Shown piece by piece: positions 23,007 through 37,333 of a DNA stretch of 64,000 nt (position 1 is its first letter; the number at the start of each line of letters is the position of its first letter). The position numbers and the translations under genes were made by a program. This stretch comes from Phalacrocorax aristotelis. Its lineage: Eukaryota > Chordata > Aves > Suliformes > Phalacrocoracidae. The notes under the pieces are model-generated. The model worked only from the letters and a program-made list of their open reading frames with translations. It did no database searches and was not told the origin of the DNA. The stretch lies in contig NC_134288.1 of the NCBI RefSeq assembly GCF_949628215.1, forward strand, positions 2,232,001 through 2,296,000, in the 5' to 3' direction.

Positions 23007-26000
23007 ATGGCCCTCAAGCAGCCGAAAGCGTGAGTGGGGCTGGCGGGGGGGCACTGGGGTGTTATCGGGGTTTTATGGGGCCACAAGGGGAACGGCTGGA
23101 GGGTTCCGGCGGTCACTGGGGGCTATTGGTGGGACTGGGGGGCTCCGGGCTTAGTGGCGAGACCGGAAGGCTTACTGAAGGAGGTGGGGATTACGGGGGG
23201 CTCAGGGCTTGCTGGGGGGATATGGGGGAGTTTCAGGGTTGCTGGAGGATCCCAGGAAGAGATGGGGGACTTGGGGAGGTGTGTGTGTGTGAGTCCTTGG
23301 AGATGGTTGTTTCAGTGGGTCCTGGGAGGAGATAGGGTCCGTTGTCCCCCAAGGAGGGGGGCATCTTGGGGGATCTGAGGAGGACATGGGGATCCTGGTT
23401 ACCCATGGAGCCCCCCCCCGCCCCCCCTTCTGTCTACTTTGCAGGGAGGCCTTCTGCCAACAGGCACCCATCTTCCTTGACTACCTGCACAGCATCCTGC
23501 AGAAGTACCCTGACGGGGGGCAGATCCTTAAGGTGAGACCCCCAGGGAACCCAGCCACCTGGGCCCTCTTGCCCAGCTGGGCATACAGACCCCAGGCAGT
23601 TGAGGAGGGCGGTAGTCCTTGCCCAGCACCAGTCCCTGGACCTTGCTGCCCAGCTGGGAGAGTGGGTCAGTGCTTTTTCTCTGGGGGCTAGGGGGACCAG
23701 CTGTTCAGGCACTGATTCTCTTAACCCAGGAGCTGGTGCAGAACGCGGACGATGCTGGCGCTAATGAAGTTGTGTTTGTGTCTGACGAGCGGGAGTTTGA
23801 CATCACCGGAGGGGGCCTGGAGGGCACCCAGGGTGAGAGGCGCTACGGGCACCGGGAGAGTCTGGACGAAGCACAGGGCTGGCACTGGCAGGCACTGGGA
23901 GGGATTGGGGGATACTATTGAAGAATTGAAGAGGGATCAGAGCGGAACTCGGGGAACTGAAACCAATGAGGTGTTCTGGGATGTGCTGGGGGCACTGAGG
24001 CTACTGGGAGGACTCGGAGGTAGTGGGGGCACTGAGGAGGTTTCTGTGGGACTGGAGGGGGGACTGAAACTGTGGGGACACTGAGTGTGGGTTGTACGTG
24101 TCCCAGGTTTCCCCTAACCCATGGTCCTGACCCCCCAGGCCCAGCACTGCTGGCCTACAATGATGCCGTGATGTCCCCCCGGGACTGGACAGGGCTCCTG
24201 CGCCCAGGGGTGTCTCACAAGCAGAAGGACCCCAGCACCGTGGGGCGCTTTGGCCTGGGCTTCACTTCTGTCTACCACCTCACTGGTGAGCGGCACTGGG
24301 GGCCTCAACTGCAATTGAACTGGGGACATGGGCTGTACTGGAGGCTCTGAACTACAGGGCTGTGGAGTACTGGGGGGGCACTGAGGGAGTGCAAAGTGGA
24401 GGGATGTGTCTGAAGTGAGGAAACCTGGAGCACCAGGAGGCTGGGGGGAGGCTGGGTGGCAGTGGAGGGCAAGGCTGCAGCGGCAAACTGAGGGGGGACT
24501 GATGAATTGGGATTAAGTTTGGGATCATGGGAGGCACTGTGGGGTTGAATTTGAGGGTACTGGGTGGGCACTTGGGGCACTGATGGGTCTGGACGATCTG
24601 GGGAGGCAGTGGTGTCCTTGCCATTGCTGTTACCTCATGGTTCCCATATCCCCAGACCTGCCAGGTGTGCTGAGCCCCCCGTCCTTGGGGGTACTGGACC
24701 CGGAATGCCAGGTGCTGCTACTTGCCGGTGCCCGCTGGGATGTCTCTGCAGCCCAGGACCTTCCTGGCCTTTTTGAGCCCTTCTGGGCTGGCCTAGAAGC
24801 TGTGGGACAGCACCGTGACTCTGCCCGGGGCACCCTCTTCCGCTTCCCCCTCCGCCGGCAACCCTCGGGAATTTCTGCAGGGGTCTCCAATCCTGAGCGC
24901 CTCTGTAGCCTTTTCCAGACCTTCCTCACTGAGGCCCCTCTTGCCCTCCTCTTCCTCCGCCATGTCCGCCGCATGGCCCTGTACCGCGTGGCCCCTGATG
25001 GGGTCCAGACCCTCGTGGGGACCCTTGCGGCATCCTCTCAACCTCTCCCTGTCCCAGGGCCATCAGGGGATGCGGGGATGAGTCTGGCATGGCGCCTGGT
25101 GGCCCTGCATGGGGATGGGGTGGGAGATGGGAGTGAATGGCTGGTGGGCACGGGCAGGGCAACAGAGGGGCCAGCTGTGGCACTGGGCGCAGGGCTGGGG
25201 TGCTGCCCCGAGCTGAGCCTGGCGCACCCTCTCCATGGGCCCTGCCAAGGGCGGCTGTGCTGCTTCCTACCCCTGCCAGCCACGGAGGAGATGGCCACAG
25301 GGCTGCCCGTCCATGCCAGCGCCCCTTTTGCCCTCTCCGATGACCGCCGCCACCTCCGCTGGCCCGAGGAGGGTGAGGAGGGCACGGAAGACGCCCGCTG
25401 GAATGCTCTGCTGCTCCTTGGCCTTCTGCCGCGGGTCTACGGCCACATGGCTGTCGTGGTCACAGCTCTGCCTGGCACAGAATCGTACAGCATCTGGCCA
25501 GACCCAGAGTGCACGCCCAACAGTGGCCGCATCCGCAGTTTGGTGACCCATGTTTGCCGGGAGCTGGCGGCTGCCCACACCCTGGTGCCAGCCACGGAGG
25601 GAGCCACAGGGCGGCTGCGGCCCCCTGAGGCTGTGCTGCTGCCGGAGGCTGGAGGCGATGTGGCTGCACGGCGGGTGGTCCAGGCCTTGCTGGTGGCAGC
25701 TGGGGAGCCAGTGGCTGATGTCCCAGCCCACGTCCGGAGGGCACTGGCTTTGGGGATGGCAGAAGGCATGCGGGAGGCCACGGCGGGCCATGTGCGGGAG
25801 GTGCTGCGGCACCACGGGGCCGTAGGCCTCCCAGCTGCCGACCGGCTCTCCCTGCTGCGCTACGTGGCCAGGGATGGGTGCCATGCTGAGCTGCGGGGTC
25901 TCCCCCTCCTGCCTCGTGCCGATGGGACCTTCGTGGCCTTTGGGACTGCGTCAGCCATTGTCTACATGGACACGTCCGACTGCCCCAGGTGAGGCCGCAT

Positions 26001-29000
26001 CCCCAGGCAGCCCCCTTCCCTGCAGGAGTGGGCAGGTGAGCCGGTTGCCCAGGGTGCAGCTCCCGCTCTTGAGCTGAAAGTGGAGCCAGGGTCAAACCTC
26101 GACGTTTGGGTACCTCACCACCCTCATCCTCTCCCCCAGTCACACCGAGTGGCAGCTGAGCCAGGTGTCCAGGAAGCTGCCTGCCCCCCATTACCCCTCT
26201 AGTTCCCCAGCACCTCTGTTTGTTCCCACAGGGAGCTCCTGCCCGGCCTGGCCGGGTCCTTTGTGCCCTCAGACCTGGAGCCAGGCTTGGACAGCCTCCT
26301 GCGAGGCATTGCCAAGGCGGGTAAGAGACGGGGGCCCTGGCCCACCTTTGGATCCCCTAATCTCCCTCTAAACCCCAACGTCCCTAGGCACACTTGTACA
26401 CCCCTGGGCTCCTCTGCAGGCCCAATATTGCCCTGTACCACACTGATATTCCTTGTACACAGCTGGGGTCCCTGATCGTGCCTGAGGTCCCTTTCATGGC
26501 TTCCCCCATCCATTCAACAGCACTCCAGATCTTGAGTCTCACTGCCGCTCTCCATTTTGGGGTGTGTTGTCTGAGCCCAGGGCCACCTCTCCTATCCTGC
26601 ATCTCCCTGTGTCTCTGGGGACTCGCCTGTCCTTGCTGTTCTTCCCACATTCCTCCGTCCCATCTGTGCTCCCTCGGATCCTGGGTCTCTCTGTGTTTCC
26701 CATCTGAGGATCCCAATACTGGTCCCCCTAACACCTCTTTCCCTCAGATCTCCTGTATCACCACCGGTCTGGGGATGCCCTGTTCCTCCTACTTAGCGTA
26801 TCCGCTGTCCCTCCAGAGCCCAGGTCCTCCCATCCCCAGTATGGGGGCCCCCCATGCCCTGCAGATCTCAGGTTCTTCCCCCAACATCCTGCGTCCCTCT
26901 GCCAGGTCCCAGGTCCCATGTACTGCTTGTCCAGCCTCTGCCTCCTACACACAGGTCTCTTCCCCAACCTGGTTCTGCTGGACCCAGCCGTGACTGTCCA
27001 GACCCTACGCTCGGCTCTGCCCCTGACCTGGACATCCCAGTCTTCAACCCCAGTGACCTGGTGCCCAGCCCAAGGCCTCCCCCAGCCTCCAGCCTCCTGG
27101 TTCCCAGCCCTGTGGAGATTCCTGGCCAGCCACGTGGAAGACCTAGGCCCTCTGGAGGGACTCCCTCTCATCCCCCTGTCCCAACTGGATACCCCCAGCA
27201 TCCGTCTGGCTCCACTGATACCCCAGTCCAGTCTTATCTTCCAGGCATGGGAGGACCAGTGCCTGCCATCTGCTGTGGCCTCTGTCCTGGAGGTCCTGGG
27301 TTGTTCAGTGGTGCCGCCAGGCATGTGGCATCGCTCCCTGCCCTACTATGTCCTGCCTCCATCCCCACTCAATGCCCTGCGGGCCCTAGGCAGGCAGGGG
27401 ACTTCAAGTGTGGCCTCCCACCTGGCCTTACTGCCTGCTGCAGATGTGCTCACCCTCCGGCTCTACCTGGCAGACATCCCATCCCTGACAAAGCAGGACA
27501 GGGACACACTGGCTGCTCTGCCCCTCTTCATCGCACTGCCGTGCTTGGCCACCCCGCAGCCCATGGAGCTGGTACCAGCCGGTGCCACCCCAGCGCTGGA
27601 GCCAGAGCTGGAACTGCCGAGAGATGTGGTGCTGCCGAAGGCCATGTTGCAGTGCCGGGATGAAGTTGACCGGCGGCTCCTGGGGCGGCTTCAGAGGCCC
27701 CTCATCAGTGCAGCCCACATGGCGCTGGAGGCCATCAACGCCGTGGCCGAGGGCGCCTATGCAGGGCGGGCAGCTGAGATACAGGCTCTGCTGCTCTGGG
27801 TGCTGCAGCATGGAGACATCCTCTTTGCACAGAGCCCCTCACTGCAGCAGGCCTGCAGCAGGCTGGCCTTCCTGGAGACTCCCAACGGCCCCAAATGCCC
27901 GCAAGACCTCTACGACCCCTGCGAGAGCACCTTGCAGGCACTGCTGGGCCCTGAGCACTTTCCTCCTGCTGCCTTCCACAGTCCGCCTGTCCTCCGTGCC
28001 TTGAAAGCCCTGGGTTTGCGGCATGGTGAGGGCTGCCTCGTGCCTTCAGACATCCTAGAGGCTGCAGCAAGTGTGAGTAAGGGTGACGCAGCGGCTCTGG
28101 ACAGGGCTCAGGCACTGATCGAGGTCTGCAACTGCCCCAAGGAACTGGCTGGCTTCAGCGCTGAAAAGCTCAGGCAGCTCCAGGAGCTGCCATGGGTGCC
28201 TCGTTCCAAATGCACTGGAAATCCTGGGCAGCCCTTCCTGCCCCCCAAGGAGCTGCGGTCCACCCAGTACCAGGCCTTGGTGGGGCTTGCCATGCACCTG
28301 ACTGGTGCCTTTGTGCCAGAGGCAGAGAAGAAGCTGGGGCTGAGCCAGACACCACCGCCAGAGAGAGTGTGGGAGCAACTAAGACAGCTGGCAGCATGCA
28401 GCAACATGGATGAGGTAGGTCCTGCACTCCGGCCTGTCTACCAGCACATGCAGGAAGACTTGAAGACCTTTAGGGCTGCTCCGGATGATGCTGTCGTGTG
28501 GACTGGTGCTGGGTTTGTCCTGCCATGTGATGCTGTGCTGGGCTATCCAGAGAAGCTGGAGCTGGGGATGCTGGTGCCCTGCGTGCCCCCTGACTTCCTG
28601 CCCTATAGCTGCCTCTTCAGGGCTTGGGGGGTGGAGGCAAGGGTGAGTGAGGAGAGGGTGGTTGCAGCTCTGCGCCGCCTGGGCCAAGACATAGACACAC
28701 GCAGCTCAAGAGCTGGCACTGCAGCAGAGTTGGAGGTGGCTCTAGCTGTCCTGGAGTGGCTTAAGAGCCAGGGGCACCATGGCGAGGGCACAGTGCCGAT
28801 TCCTGTGAGGATTCTGGATGGCTCAGGCTTTGCCCTCCGCCCGGCTGCCTCTACTGTGTACCTGGACATGGAGCTGGAGGCAGAGGAGGATGTTCAGGAG
28901 GTGGTACATGAGGCAGTGCCATGCAGCACGGCCAGATTCCTCGGCACGGAGCTGCTCAGCACGCGGGTGCTAGGGCTGGAGCCATTTACAGCCTGCGGCC

Positions 29001-32000
29001 CCTCAGAGCCCATCACCTTACGGCTTCACAACATCCTCCAGGAGTATGGTGAGGAGGGTGACCTCTTCACAGAGATTGTCCAGAATGCAGAAGATGCTGG
29101 AGCTACTGTGTGCCGCTTCCTCCTGGACCTCCGACACCCCAGAAAGGCCACCTCTGGGCTGCTGGACCCTGGCATGGCTGCCTGCCATGGCCCAGCCCTC
29201 TGGGCCTACAACAATGCCCTGTTCACGGAGGATGACCTCCGTAACATCACACGGGTTGGGGCTTCTACGAAGGAGGGCCAGGCAGGCCAGATCGGGCGCT
29301 TTGGGCTGGGCTTCAGCTCTGTCTACCGTGTCACAGATGTGCCAGCAGTGCTGAGTGGGGAGACACTGCTCATCTTTGATCCCAATGGCACCCACCTGGC
29401 CAAGCACATCCCCAGGGCCGGCTGCCCTGGCATCCGCCTGGACTTCTCCAGCCGACCACGCATCCTCCGTGCCTTTGCTGAGCAGTTCTGGCCGTACCAT
29501 GGTGTCTTTGGGTGCCACCTGCCTGAGCCAGAACCCTTTCCAGGGAGCCTTTTCCGCCTGCCTTTTCGCACTGAAGAGGAAGCTGTGACATCACAGATTT
29601 GCTCAGAGGCCTTTGGTACAGAGCGCATCCAGTCCCTTGGCACCAGCTTCCTTGGCTCGAACCGACTCCTGCTGCTCTTCCTGCAGAGGGTGAGGGAGAT
29701 GTCCCTGGAGATGCTGCCAGACATGGCTGCCTCTGCAGAGGATACCGTGCCTCTGGCCATGCTGTGGCAAAAGGAGATCCGAGACTTGGGGTCCTCTGGG
29801 GAACCCTCAAGCTGGGCAGCCATCAGGCAGCTTACAGCCCGTGAGGAGGCATCCAAGACCACATGGCACTACCTAGTTTTGGTGTGTAAGGATGATGGGG
29901 AGTTGCTGGAACTGTTTCACCGGAACACACAGGCAGGGCTCCATCCTCTACCTCCCATGGCTGGTGTGGCCCTTCCCCTTGCCCTTACTGCAGATGGCAA
30001 GTGGGTCCCACATCTGGGTGCTGAGGAGGGGCAAGTCTTCTGCCACCTTCCCATGCCAATTACCTCAGGGCTGCCAATCCACGTGCATGGGGCCTTCAGC
30101 ATCCTCTCAAACCGCAAGGGGCTGTGGGACACAGCAGAGCGGGGTGAGTGGAACCGGGTGCTGCTCCGCAATGCCGTGCCAGTTGCCTGGCTCCGGGCGC
30201 TTGACCACCTCCGCACCATGCATGAGGCAGGTGAGTTGAAGAACTATGAATATCATGTCTTCTGGCCAGACACTGACACTGCCCGTTACCCATTTACGGA
30301 AGCTGTGACTGGTTTCTACCATGCTGTGGCAGCCAGGGATGGCCCCAGGCTCTTTTCTGATGGCTACTCATGGTGCTCACTGCAAGATGCCCGCTTCCTT
30401 CACCAGGCTGTGGTCAGACACCCCAAGCTGGGTGCTGTGGCAAAGCGTGTCTTTGCCACCACCCTGCCCCATCCCTGGTTAGCTGTGACCTTGCCAGAGA
30501 AGGTGCGGAGGGGCCTTGGGAAGGCAGCGGATGCTGGCACCTATGACTGGCCCCGCTTTCACTGCGAGCTTGTGCTTCCCAACTTGAAAGACCTGTTGGC
30601 TGTTGACCGGGACCCACTGCTTCTCCATGCGCTGGATATGTCCCATGATGATGTGGACAAAGTGCTGCAGAGAGTGCCCTGTATTCCTGCCACCCCTCAC
30701 GGCCACCTGCAGCTCATCAATTGCCTGGTGCATCCCAGAGGCCGCATTGCCTCTTTATATGACCCTAAGGATGGGCGCTTCCCCACTGGGGATGCCTTCC
30801 TCTCCCCAGAAAGACTAAGCCGTCTGGAGAGGCTGGGCATGGTTAAGGACACAGTAACCCTGCCTGAGCTGCTGGAGCGGGCAAAGACAGTGCAGCTTAT
30901 CTGGACTGAGGACTGTGCCCAGGGCTGTCAGAGGGCTACCTGCATCCTTGAGCTGCTTCAGGATGCAGTGGAGGAGAGGGTGAACAACACCATTCAGGCA
31001 GCTTTCCAGACTGTGCCCTTGCTCCCCGGTACACTGCCAACTGGTGAACATGTGCTGTTGCCAGCTGCCCAGCTCTACCATCACCTCCATGCCCCACTAG
31101 TGGGACTTGTCCATGCTACCTTGGCTCCTAAAGTGCTGGGAAAAAAATTCAGCCTTCCCAAGGAGGTTGCATCCTTCTTGGGGCTGGACCGGCAGCCACC
31201 AGCAGCTACAGTCCTTGAGCAGCTGAAGGCACTGAGCTGTAGCTCCAACGCTCTCCCTTTGAAGACCCTGCAGGAGAGTGCCTGCTGCTGCTACAGTTAC
31301 CTACATGAGCTGCTCCAGAGAGATCACGCCAGCTGGGGTGAGGTGGCTTCTGCAGTGGCCCAAGGGGAGCCCTTTATCTTGGTGGGCTCCCGCTTTATGC
31401 CGGTCACAGCTGTGGCTAAGATGCTGTTATTTAAGGCTGCCCCATATCTTCACCAGCTCCCAGAGCAGTACCAACACTACAGCCAGCTCTGGGAGTGTGT
31501 AGGCCTGCGCCACACATTCACCTGGGATGATTACGCCCAGGTGCTCTGCATCCTGGCAGAGATGCATGCTGGAGAGCCACTGCCTGCTGCAGAGCTGGCT
31601 CTGGCCTTGAGGCTGGTGTCTTGTGGCCTGATGGCAGTTGACAAAAAGCCAGATGCCTACCAGACCCAGCAACTCTTTCTACCTGACCAGGAGGGCATTT
31701 TGCGTCCACGGGACAAGCTCCACTTCAATGATACACCATGGATGCCAGTGGACAGAGATGTCCTGCTGTGTCATGAACAGCTGTGCCGAGCCACAGCCCT
31801 GCACTTTGGGGTGCCTACTACACGCCACCGGGCACTGGAGAAGAGCCGCCTGCTCACTGCAGATCTGAGCCTCTGGGTGCAGCCATTTGGTGCCCATGAA
31901 GACTTGCCTACACGGCTGAAGAACATCTTGGGTGAGTACTCAGCAGCCCCTTGCGATATGGTGAAAGAGTTGCTCCAGAATGCAGATGATGCTGGTGCGG

Positions 32001-35000
32001 CGCTTGTGCATTTTGTGTGGGACCGCCGGCAGCACCCCGTGGATACCACTTTCAGTGAGAACTGGAACTTCCTGCAGGGCCCTGCCCTCTGCATCTACAG
32101 TGACAGACCCTTCCAGCAGCAGGACATTGAAGGCATTCAGCAACTGGGGGTAGGTGGCAAGCGAGGCCGGCAGGACGTCACAGGCAAATATGGCCTTGGC
32201 TTCAACACTGTCTTTCATTTTACTGACTGCCCAGCCTTCCTTACTGGAGACAGTGCCCTGTGTGTCTTTGACCCCCATCTCTACTACGTGCCCGGAGCCA
32301 CAACTGAGAGGCCTGGCGGGATGTTTGCTGTCCACCATGAATTCAAGAGGACCTTTCCAGACATTTATGGCACCTTCCTACCTTCGTTCTTCAACCTGAA
32401 CCAGGGTGTCCTTTTCCGGCTGCCCCTCCGCACTGCAACTGGACCTGCCATCTCCAAGGTATCCGACATGGTTGTGCGGGACCAAGACATCATGGCTGTG
32501 GAGACAGTACTGGCTGAGGAAGGTGAGGACTTGATGCTCTTCCTCCGGCACCTCCGCACCGTGATCTTCTCTGAGATCCCCCCAGATGGGGGGCAGATGT
32601 TGGAGAAGCTGCGGGTGGCCACACAGCTGACAGATAGTGATGCAGAGCTAAGACAGGCTTTCCAAATGAGATTGAGCCAAGCCATGGATGGGTTTGGCCC
32701 CACCTCTGTCTCCTATATCATGAGAGTCAAAACCAGCAAGTCCAGGGCCAGCACCATGTGGAGGGTGATCTCCCAAATTGGGGTGCAGGAAGGGGCTGAG
32801 GAGTCTCCAGTGCCTGGGCAGATGCCCTATGGGACTGTGGCTGGCTGCCTGACACCATTGGACTTGAACAAAGTCAAGAGCAAAGCTTTCTGCACCCTGC
32901 CACTGCCGCTGACCACAGGGCTGCCTGTGCACATCAATGCCAACTTCTCTGTGAATGCGGCCAGACGCAATCTCTGCCAGGACCCAGGCAGCACAGAGGC
33001 AGCCTGGAATGACTTCTTGCTCCGTCACTTGGTGACTCCACTATACTGTGCCTTTCTCACCAGGCAGTGGAAAGCCCTGGGGCCTGAAGGGCTCCAGTTC
33101 AGGTCTCTGAAGGTCTGCCAGAAGCACCTTGTCTCCCACTACCTCCAGTTCTTCCCTACTGTTACAGAGGTGCTCCCTACCTTTCAGGACCTGGTGAGGA
33201 ATGTCTACAGGCACCTCAGTCATGAACGCCTGCCCCTGGTGCCAGTGTACCATGTGAAGCCCCCTGACAGCATGGTGACATTGACCTGGGCATGTCCAGG
33301 TGGTGGGGATGTGCTAACAGAGCCATACTTCCTCCAGGAGAAGCTTGATCCAGCTCTCCAGGAGGTGCTGCAGCACCTGAACATGAACCTGGTGCCATCA
33401 TTTGCCCAGCTGCAGCTGATCTATAAGGGATTCATTGAAGCCCAAGTGCAGGCTGTTGCCTTGCAGCCAGCCTCTCTCCGGTGCTTCCTCCAGGCCCTGG
33501 CCAGCCCCCTGCCCTGCGTGCTGGCTGAGACACCCCTGAAGACCCCAAGGAGCTGTTCTGTCCTGCTGAAATACTTCCTTGAGGTCAATGCAGAACTGGA
33601 AGGCCTGCCCTTGTTGGCCACACATGATGGCTGCCTGAATGCCCTCAGCACCCACCACCCAGTCTTCAAAAACACCTTTGCCCACCTCTTCCCCCACCAA
33701 AGCCATCGCTTTGCTGATAAGTTAATTTCTGACTTGACCCTGCCTTGCTTTGTGAAGGACCTTGGCCTCCTGGAGGTGATACCACTCATCCAGGAGGCAC
33801 TGGGTCAGCTGAAGAGGACCACAGAGGAGGAGTGGCTCAAGGAGCTGTGGAAGTTATTCAGTGCTGTGGTCAACACAGCGGAGGGCATGGATTCATTCAT
33901 GGATGGTCTCCGGGATACGGTGGTGCTGCCTGTTCAGGGCTATGAAAGAGACTCGAAGCAGCTACTGGCACTATCCTCCCTCCCCAGTGTTCTTTTTAAC
34001 TGTGACTCAGAGGTGGCCAAGGTGCTGCACAAACTGGGCATCCCTGTGCTCCAGAAGTCCCTGCTGCCTTTTTGTTTTGCCTACAGCTACCTGAAGAAAA
34101 GGACACTGCAGGCCACAGAGCCCAAGGCTGTGGTGGCCCAGCTGGCGGCCACCAGAGATGATCTCCGCTGGAGGGACTTAAATGAGAGAGATGTTTTATT
34201 CCTGCTGTACTTTGTGCAGGGAAAACTGGATTTGGTGGCACTGGAGCAGCTCAAGCTCCTGCCTCTCTTTCGGAAGTATGGTGGGGGCTATGTACCTGTG
34301 GCATCCTACCGCAAGGTGCTGTTGCTCAAAAGCCATTTTTCAGAACTGCCCCTGGGTGTCCAAGCCCTGTACAACCTGGAGAAGGGCATGTTGCTGCTCA
34401 CAGCAGACAAGATCTACCTGAATCTGCACGAGAATTTGCAGTGGAAGCTCATAGATGACCAGCAGCTCTTCTTGACCGTGGTGCTGCCCCGGCTGTCCCA
34501 GCTCACAGCTGCAGAGCTTATGGAAGCTGTGCGCTTGTTCCTTACCCTGCGACACCACTATAAAATTAAGTTCAACAAAGATGATGTGGCAGCTTTTCAG
34601 ACTGTGGCCTTTATACCCGATGCCAACGGTGTGCTGCGCCTGGCCTCCTACTTCTATGACAACACACCCTCCTTCTGCACTCTGCGGCTCCAACACCGCT
34701 TTGTCCCTGAGTCTTTCTTTAAGGAACTAGGTTACAACCAGAATGCTGCTCAGGGCTTCCTGCTTGAGGCAGGTGTCTGCACCAACCTCTCTGTGGAGGA
34801 TTTTGTGGCACTGGCCCAGGAGATAGAGCATGAAGCCACTCAGGCTAGGTGCCACACTGAAGAGCTGCTGGCGCGACAGCAGGAGATGCACCAACAGCTT
34901 GTTAGCCTGTTGAAGAATCCATTGCCAAAGCATTTCCTACAACAAATTGCCTCAATCCACTTCCTGCCTCCACTGGACATCCCCCCAGATTTGATGAGCC

Positions 35001-36985
35001 TCCATCCCCCTTTTGCAGCCTGCAGGAAGCCTGTGGCCCTGAAGGGCAGCGTTTACTGCTGCAAAGAAGATGTGGCTGAGCTCCTGTGGACATCAGCCAC
35101 CATCCTGCCGAAGTCCTTGGAGCTCAAGCAGGACGAGCTGGAGGCCATGGGAGTCTGTGTAGAGATACCCACTGCCTTGGTGGTGGCCAACCTGGAGCAG
35201 GTGTGCAGGGCAACATGCCAGACGCCTCACCAGGTGAATACACGGGTCAGAGTGCTCAAGAAAGTGTACCAATTCTTACAGATCCATCTGAAGGAGGTAG
35301 ATGCAGAGCACCTTGCTAAGTTGCCTGTGGTGCTGGCCAAGTCAGAGCACATGGCCATGCCGTGTCAAGTGGTGACATCACTCCCAGATGAGGCTGACTT
35401 TTACCCTTACCTCCTCACGCCTGACCCACGCGTGGCTGTCTATGGAGACCTCTTGAAACACCTTGGGGTGGTCCTGCTCCCCACACTAACTCACTACAGC
35501 CATGTCCTGGCCCAAGTCTACCAGGAGAGCCATGTGAGTGGGACCCTCAATACTACCCAGAAGAAGACAGTCCTGCTGGCCACACAGCACTTCTTCCAGC
35601 TGCTGCGGGAGGCACAGGAGCCCCCCGATTTCTCCACTGTGACTGAGCTGTACTTGCTAAGCACTGCTGACTGCCTAGAGCCATCCCACAGGCTATACTT
35701 CAATGACTGCGTGTCCTCAAGTACCTTTAGGATCTTGGAGAAGACTTTTGTGTTTATCGCTGAACTGCCAGTGACCGGGTGTAATGCCTGGTGGCTGCTG
35801 CAAATGCTACCACAGCACCTGCGGCCACGGGCGCTTTCAGAGGTCACAGAGCAGCAGCTGGAGGAGGGCGGTCTGCAGCTATGTTGCTATGGTTCTCACT
35901 GCCCTGGGCAGAGGCGTCTGCAGACCCTCCTGGTATCACCATGGTTTAGGATGGGGCTGGAAGCCTTGCTCCGGTGGCAGAGTCACAGGGCTATGGCAAG
36001 AATGGAGGGGGATGGTGGCTTTGCAGTGGAGCAGCTGAAAGTGCAGTGCTGCAAGGACATCCGCACTGTGCTGATCCACCATGGTGCAAAGGTGGAGGGC
36101 AGCTCCCAGCCACGGGTCATCCATGTGAGCCTGTCTGATGGTGCCCAGCGACTCCTCTACATCCGGCATGCAGATATGGTGCTGAACCGGCACCAGCTGA
36201 GGGTCGTGGAAACACTAGCGCAGGAGATCAATATCATCCTGGGTGGACAGCTGGAAGCACCCGCCTTGTCAGTGCTGCGTGAAATGCTGGTCTGCCAGGA
36301 GCCACAGGATGTGGTCTTTGTTCTGGAGGAGAATGACGTGGCACTGGTTGGTGCTGCACCAGAGTTGGAGCTGGAGCTGGAGAAGCAGCTGCAGGAGGAG
36401 GCTGTGGCAGAAAGGAAGCCATGGAAGGATTGGCACAGCCTGATGCCAGAGGCGAGTGGTGATGGGGATCACAGGCTCGCAACCTTGTGGCAACCAGGGG
36501 CTGTCAAGCAGCCAAAGGTGTTGCAGGACCTCTGTGGCCAGTACAACACTGCAAGCGCCATGGAACCAACTCCATCCATCCCAGAAGCCCAGCGGTGGCT
36601 GCGACAGGCCGAGAATGACCTGCAGGCAGCTCACAATGACATCAGGCACTGCTGCCCCAACTGGGTCCTCTTCAAGGTGCATCAGGCTCTGGAGAAGGCG
36701 CTGGTGGCTGCTGTACTTTGCCATGGTGAGGCCTCTAAGGCCCCAGTGGGGCTGGTGGGGCTGGCCCAATGGCTGGAAGCAGTGGAGCCAAAGCTGAGAG
36801 GCCTGGCAAAGAAGGTGGAGTGGTTGCACGGCTGTGGCGTGGATGGCAAGGCCACACAGTACCCGAGTTACCACCCCTTCCCCATCACCCCCAAAGAGGC
36901 CTTTGACAGTGTGGGTGAGGAGGAGATACTGCAGCAGGTGCAAGGAGTGCTGGGGAGGCTGCAGGACCACGTGGACAGAATGTGA
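23007..36985 (+). CDS. Sacsin-like giant protein, copy B (seven exons)
   Basis: Coding exons: 23007-23029, 23445-23532, 23730-23832, 24139-24285, 24656-25988, 26232-26320, 26955-36985, encoding 3,937 residues. The architecture is that of copy A: three HSP90-like ATPase modules and a C-terminal HEPN domain. Differences from copy A are F664L, E1587Q, F1950L, G2277A (11 residues after the N-box Glu of ATPase module 3), Q2804E and P3734L. I noticed only two silent differences in the large exon (a TTT/TTC pair near 28618 and a TTC/TTT pair near 34339). No stop or frameshift is present and splice sites are unchanged, so both copies should be expressible. The replacement-to-silent ratio is what little or no constraint since duplication would give, but the counts are too small to conclude. 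Confidence 0.9.
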
Positions 36986-37201
36986 GGACGTCCCCACAGA
37001 GGGGGCACTGGCAACTGGGCCATGGGACCACCATGGACCCACCATGGACCTGTCATGGACTCACCACAGACAATTCCAGACTGCCCAGCCCTGCAGCAGG
37101 GCTGGACTAAGGTAGGAGGGATTTGGGGACGGATAGGGGGTCTAAGGCTGCTGAAAGTCACAGGGTGGCATGTGCTGTTGGCATGCCTTGAGAGCAGGGG
37201 A

Positions 37202-37220
37202 AATAAAGTACAATAATAAA
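37202..37220 (+). terminator. Two polyadenylation signals, copy B
   Basis: The same two AATAAA hexamers as in copy A, about 220 bases beyond the stop codon. Confidence 0.75.
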
Positions 37221-37333
37221 TGTTGCGGTGCTGGTAGAGCCTTCACTAACAGTGTGGTCAGGGGACATGGAGAAGTGGTAGGTGACTTGGGGTGTGTGGA
37301 AGGTGAAGCTGGCAATGAAGGGGCTTAGAGGAT

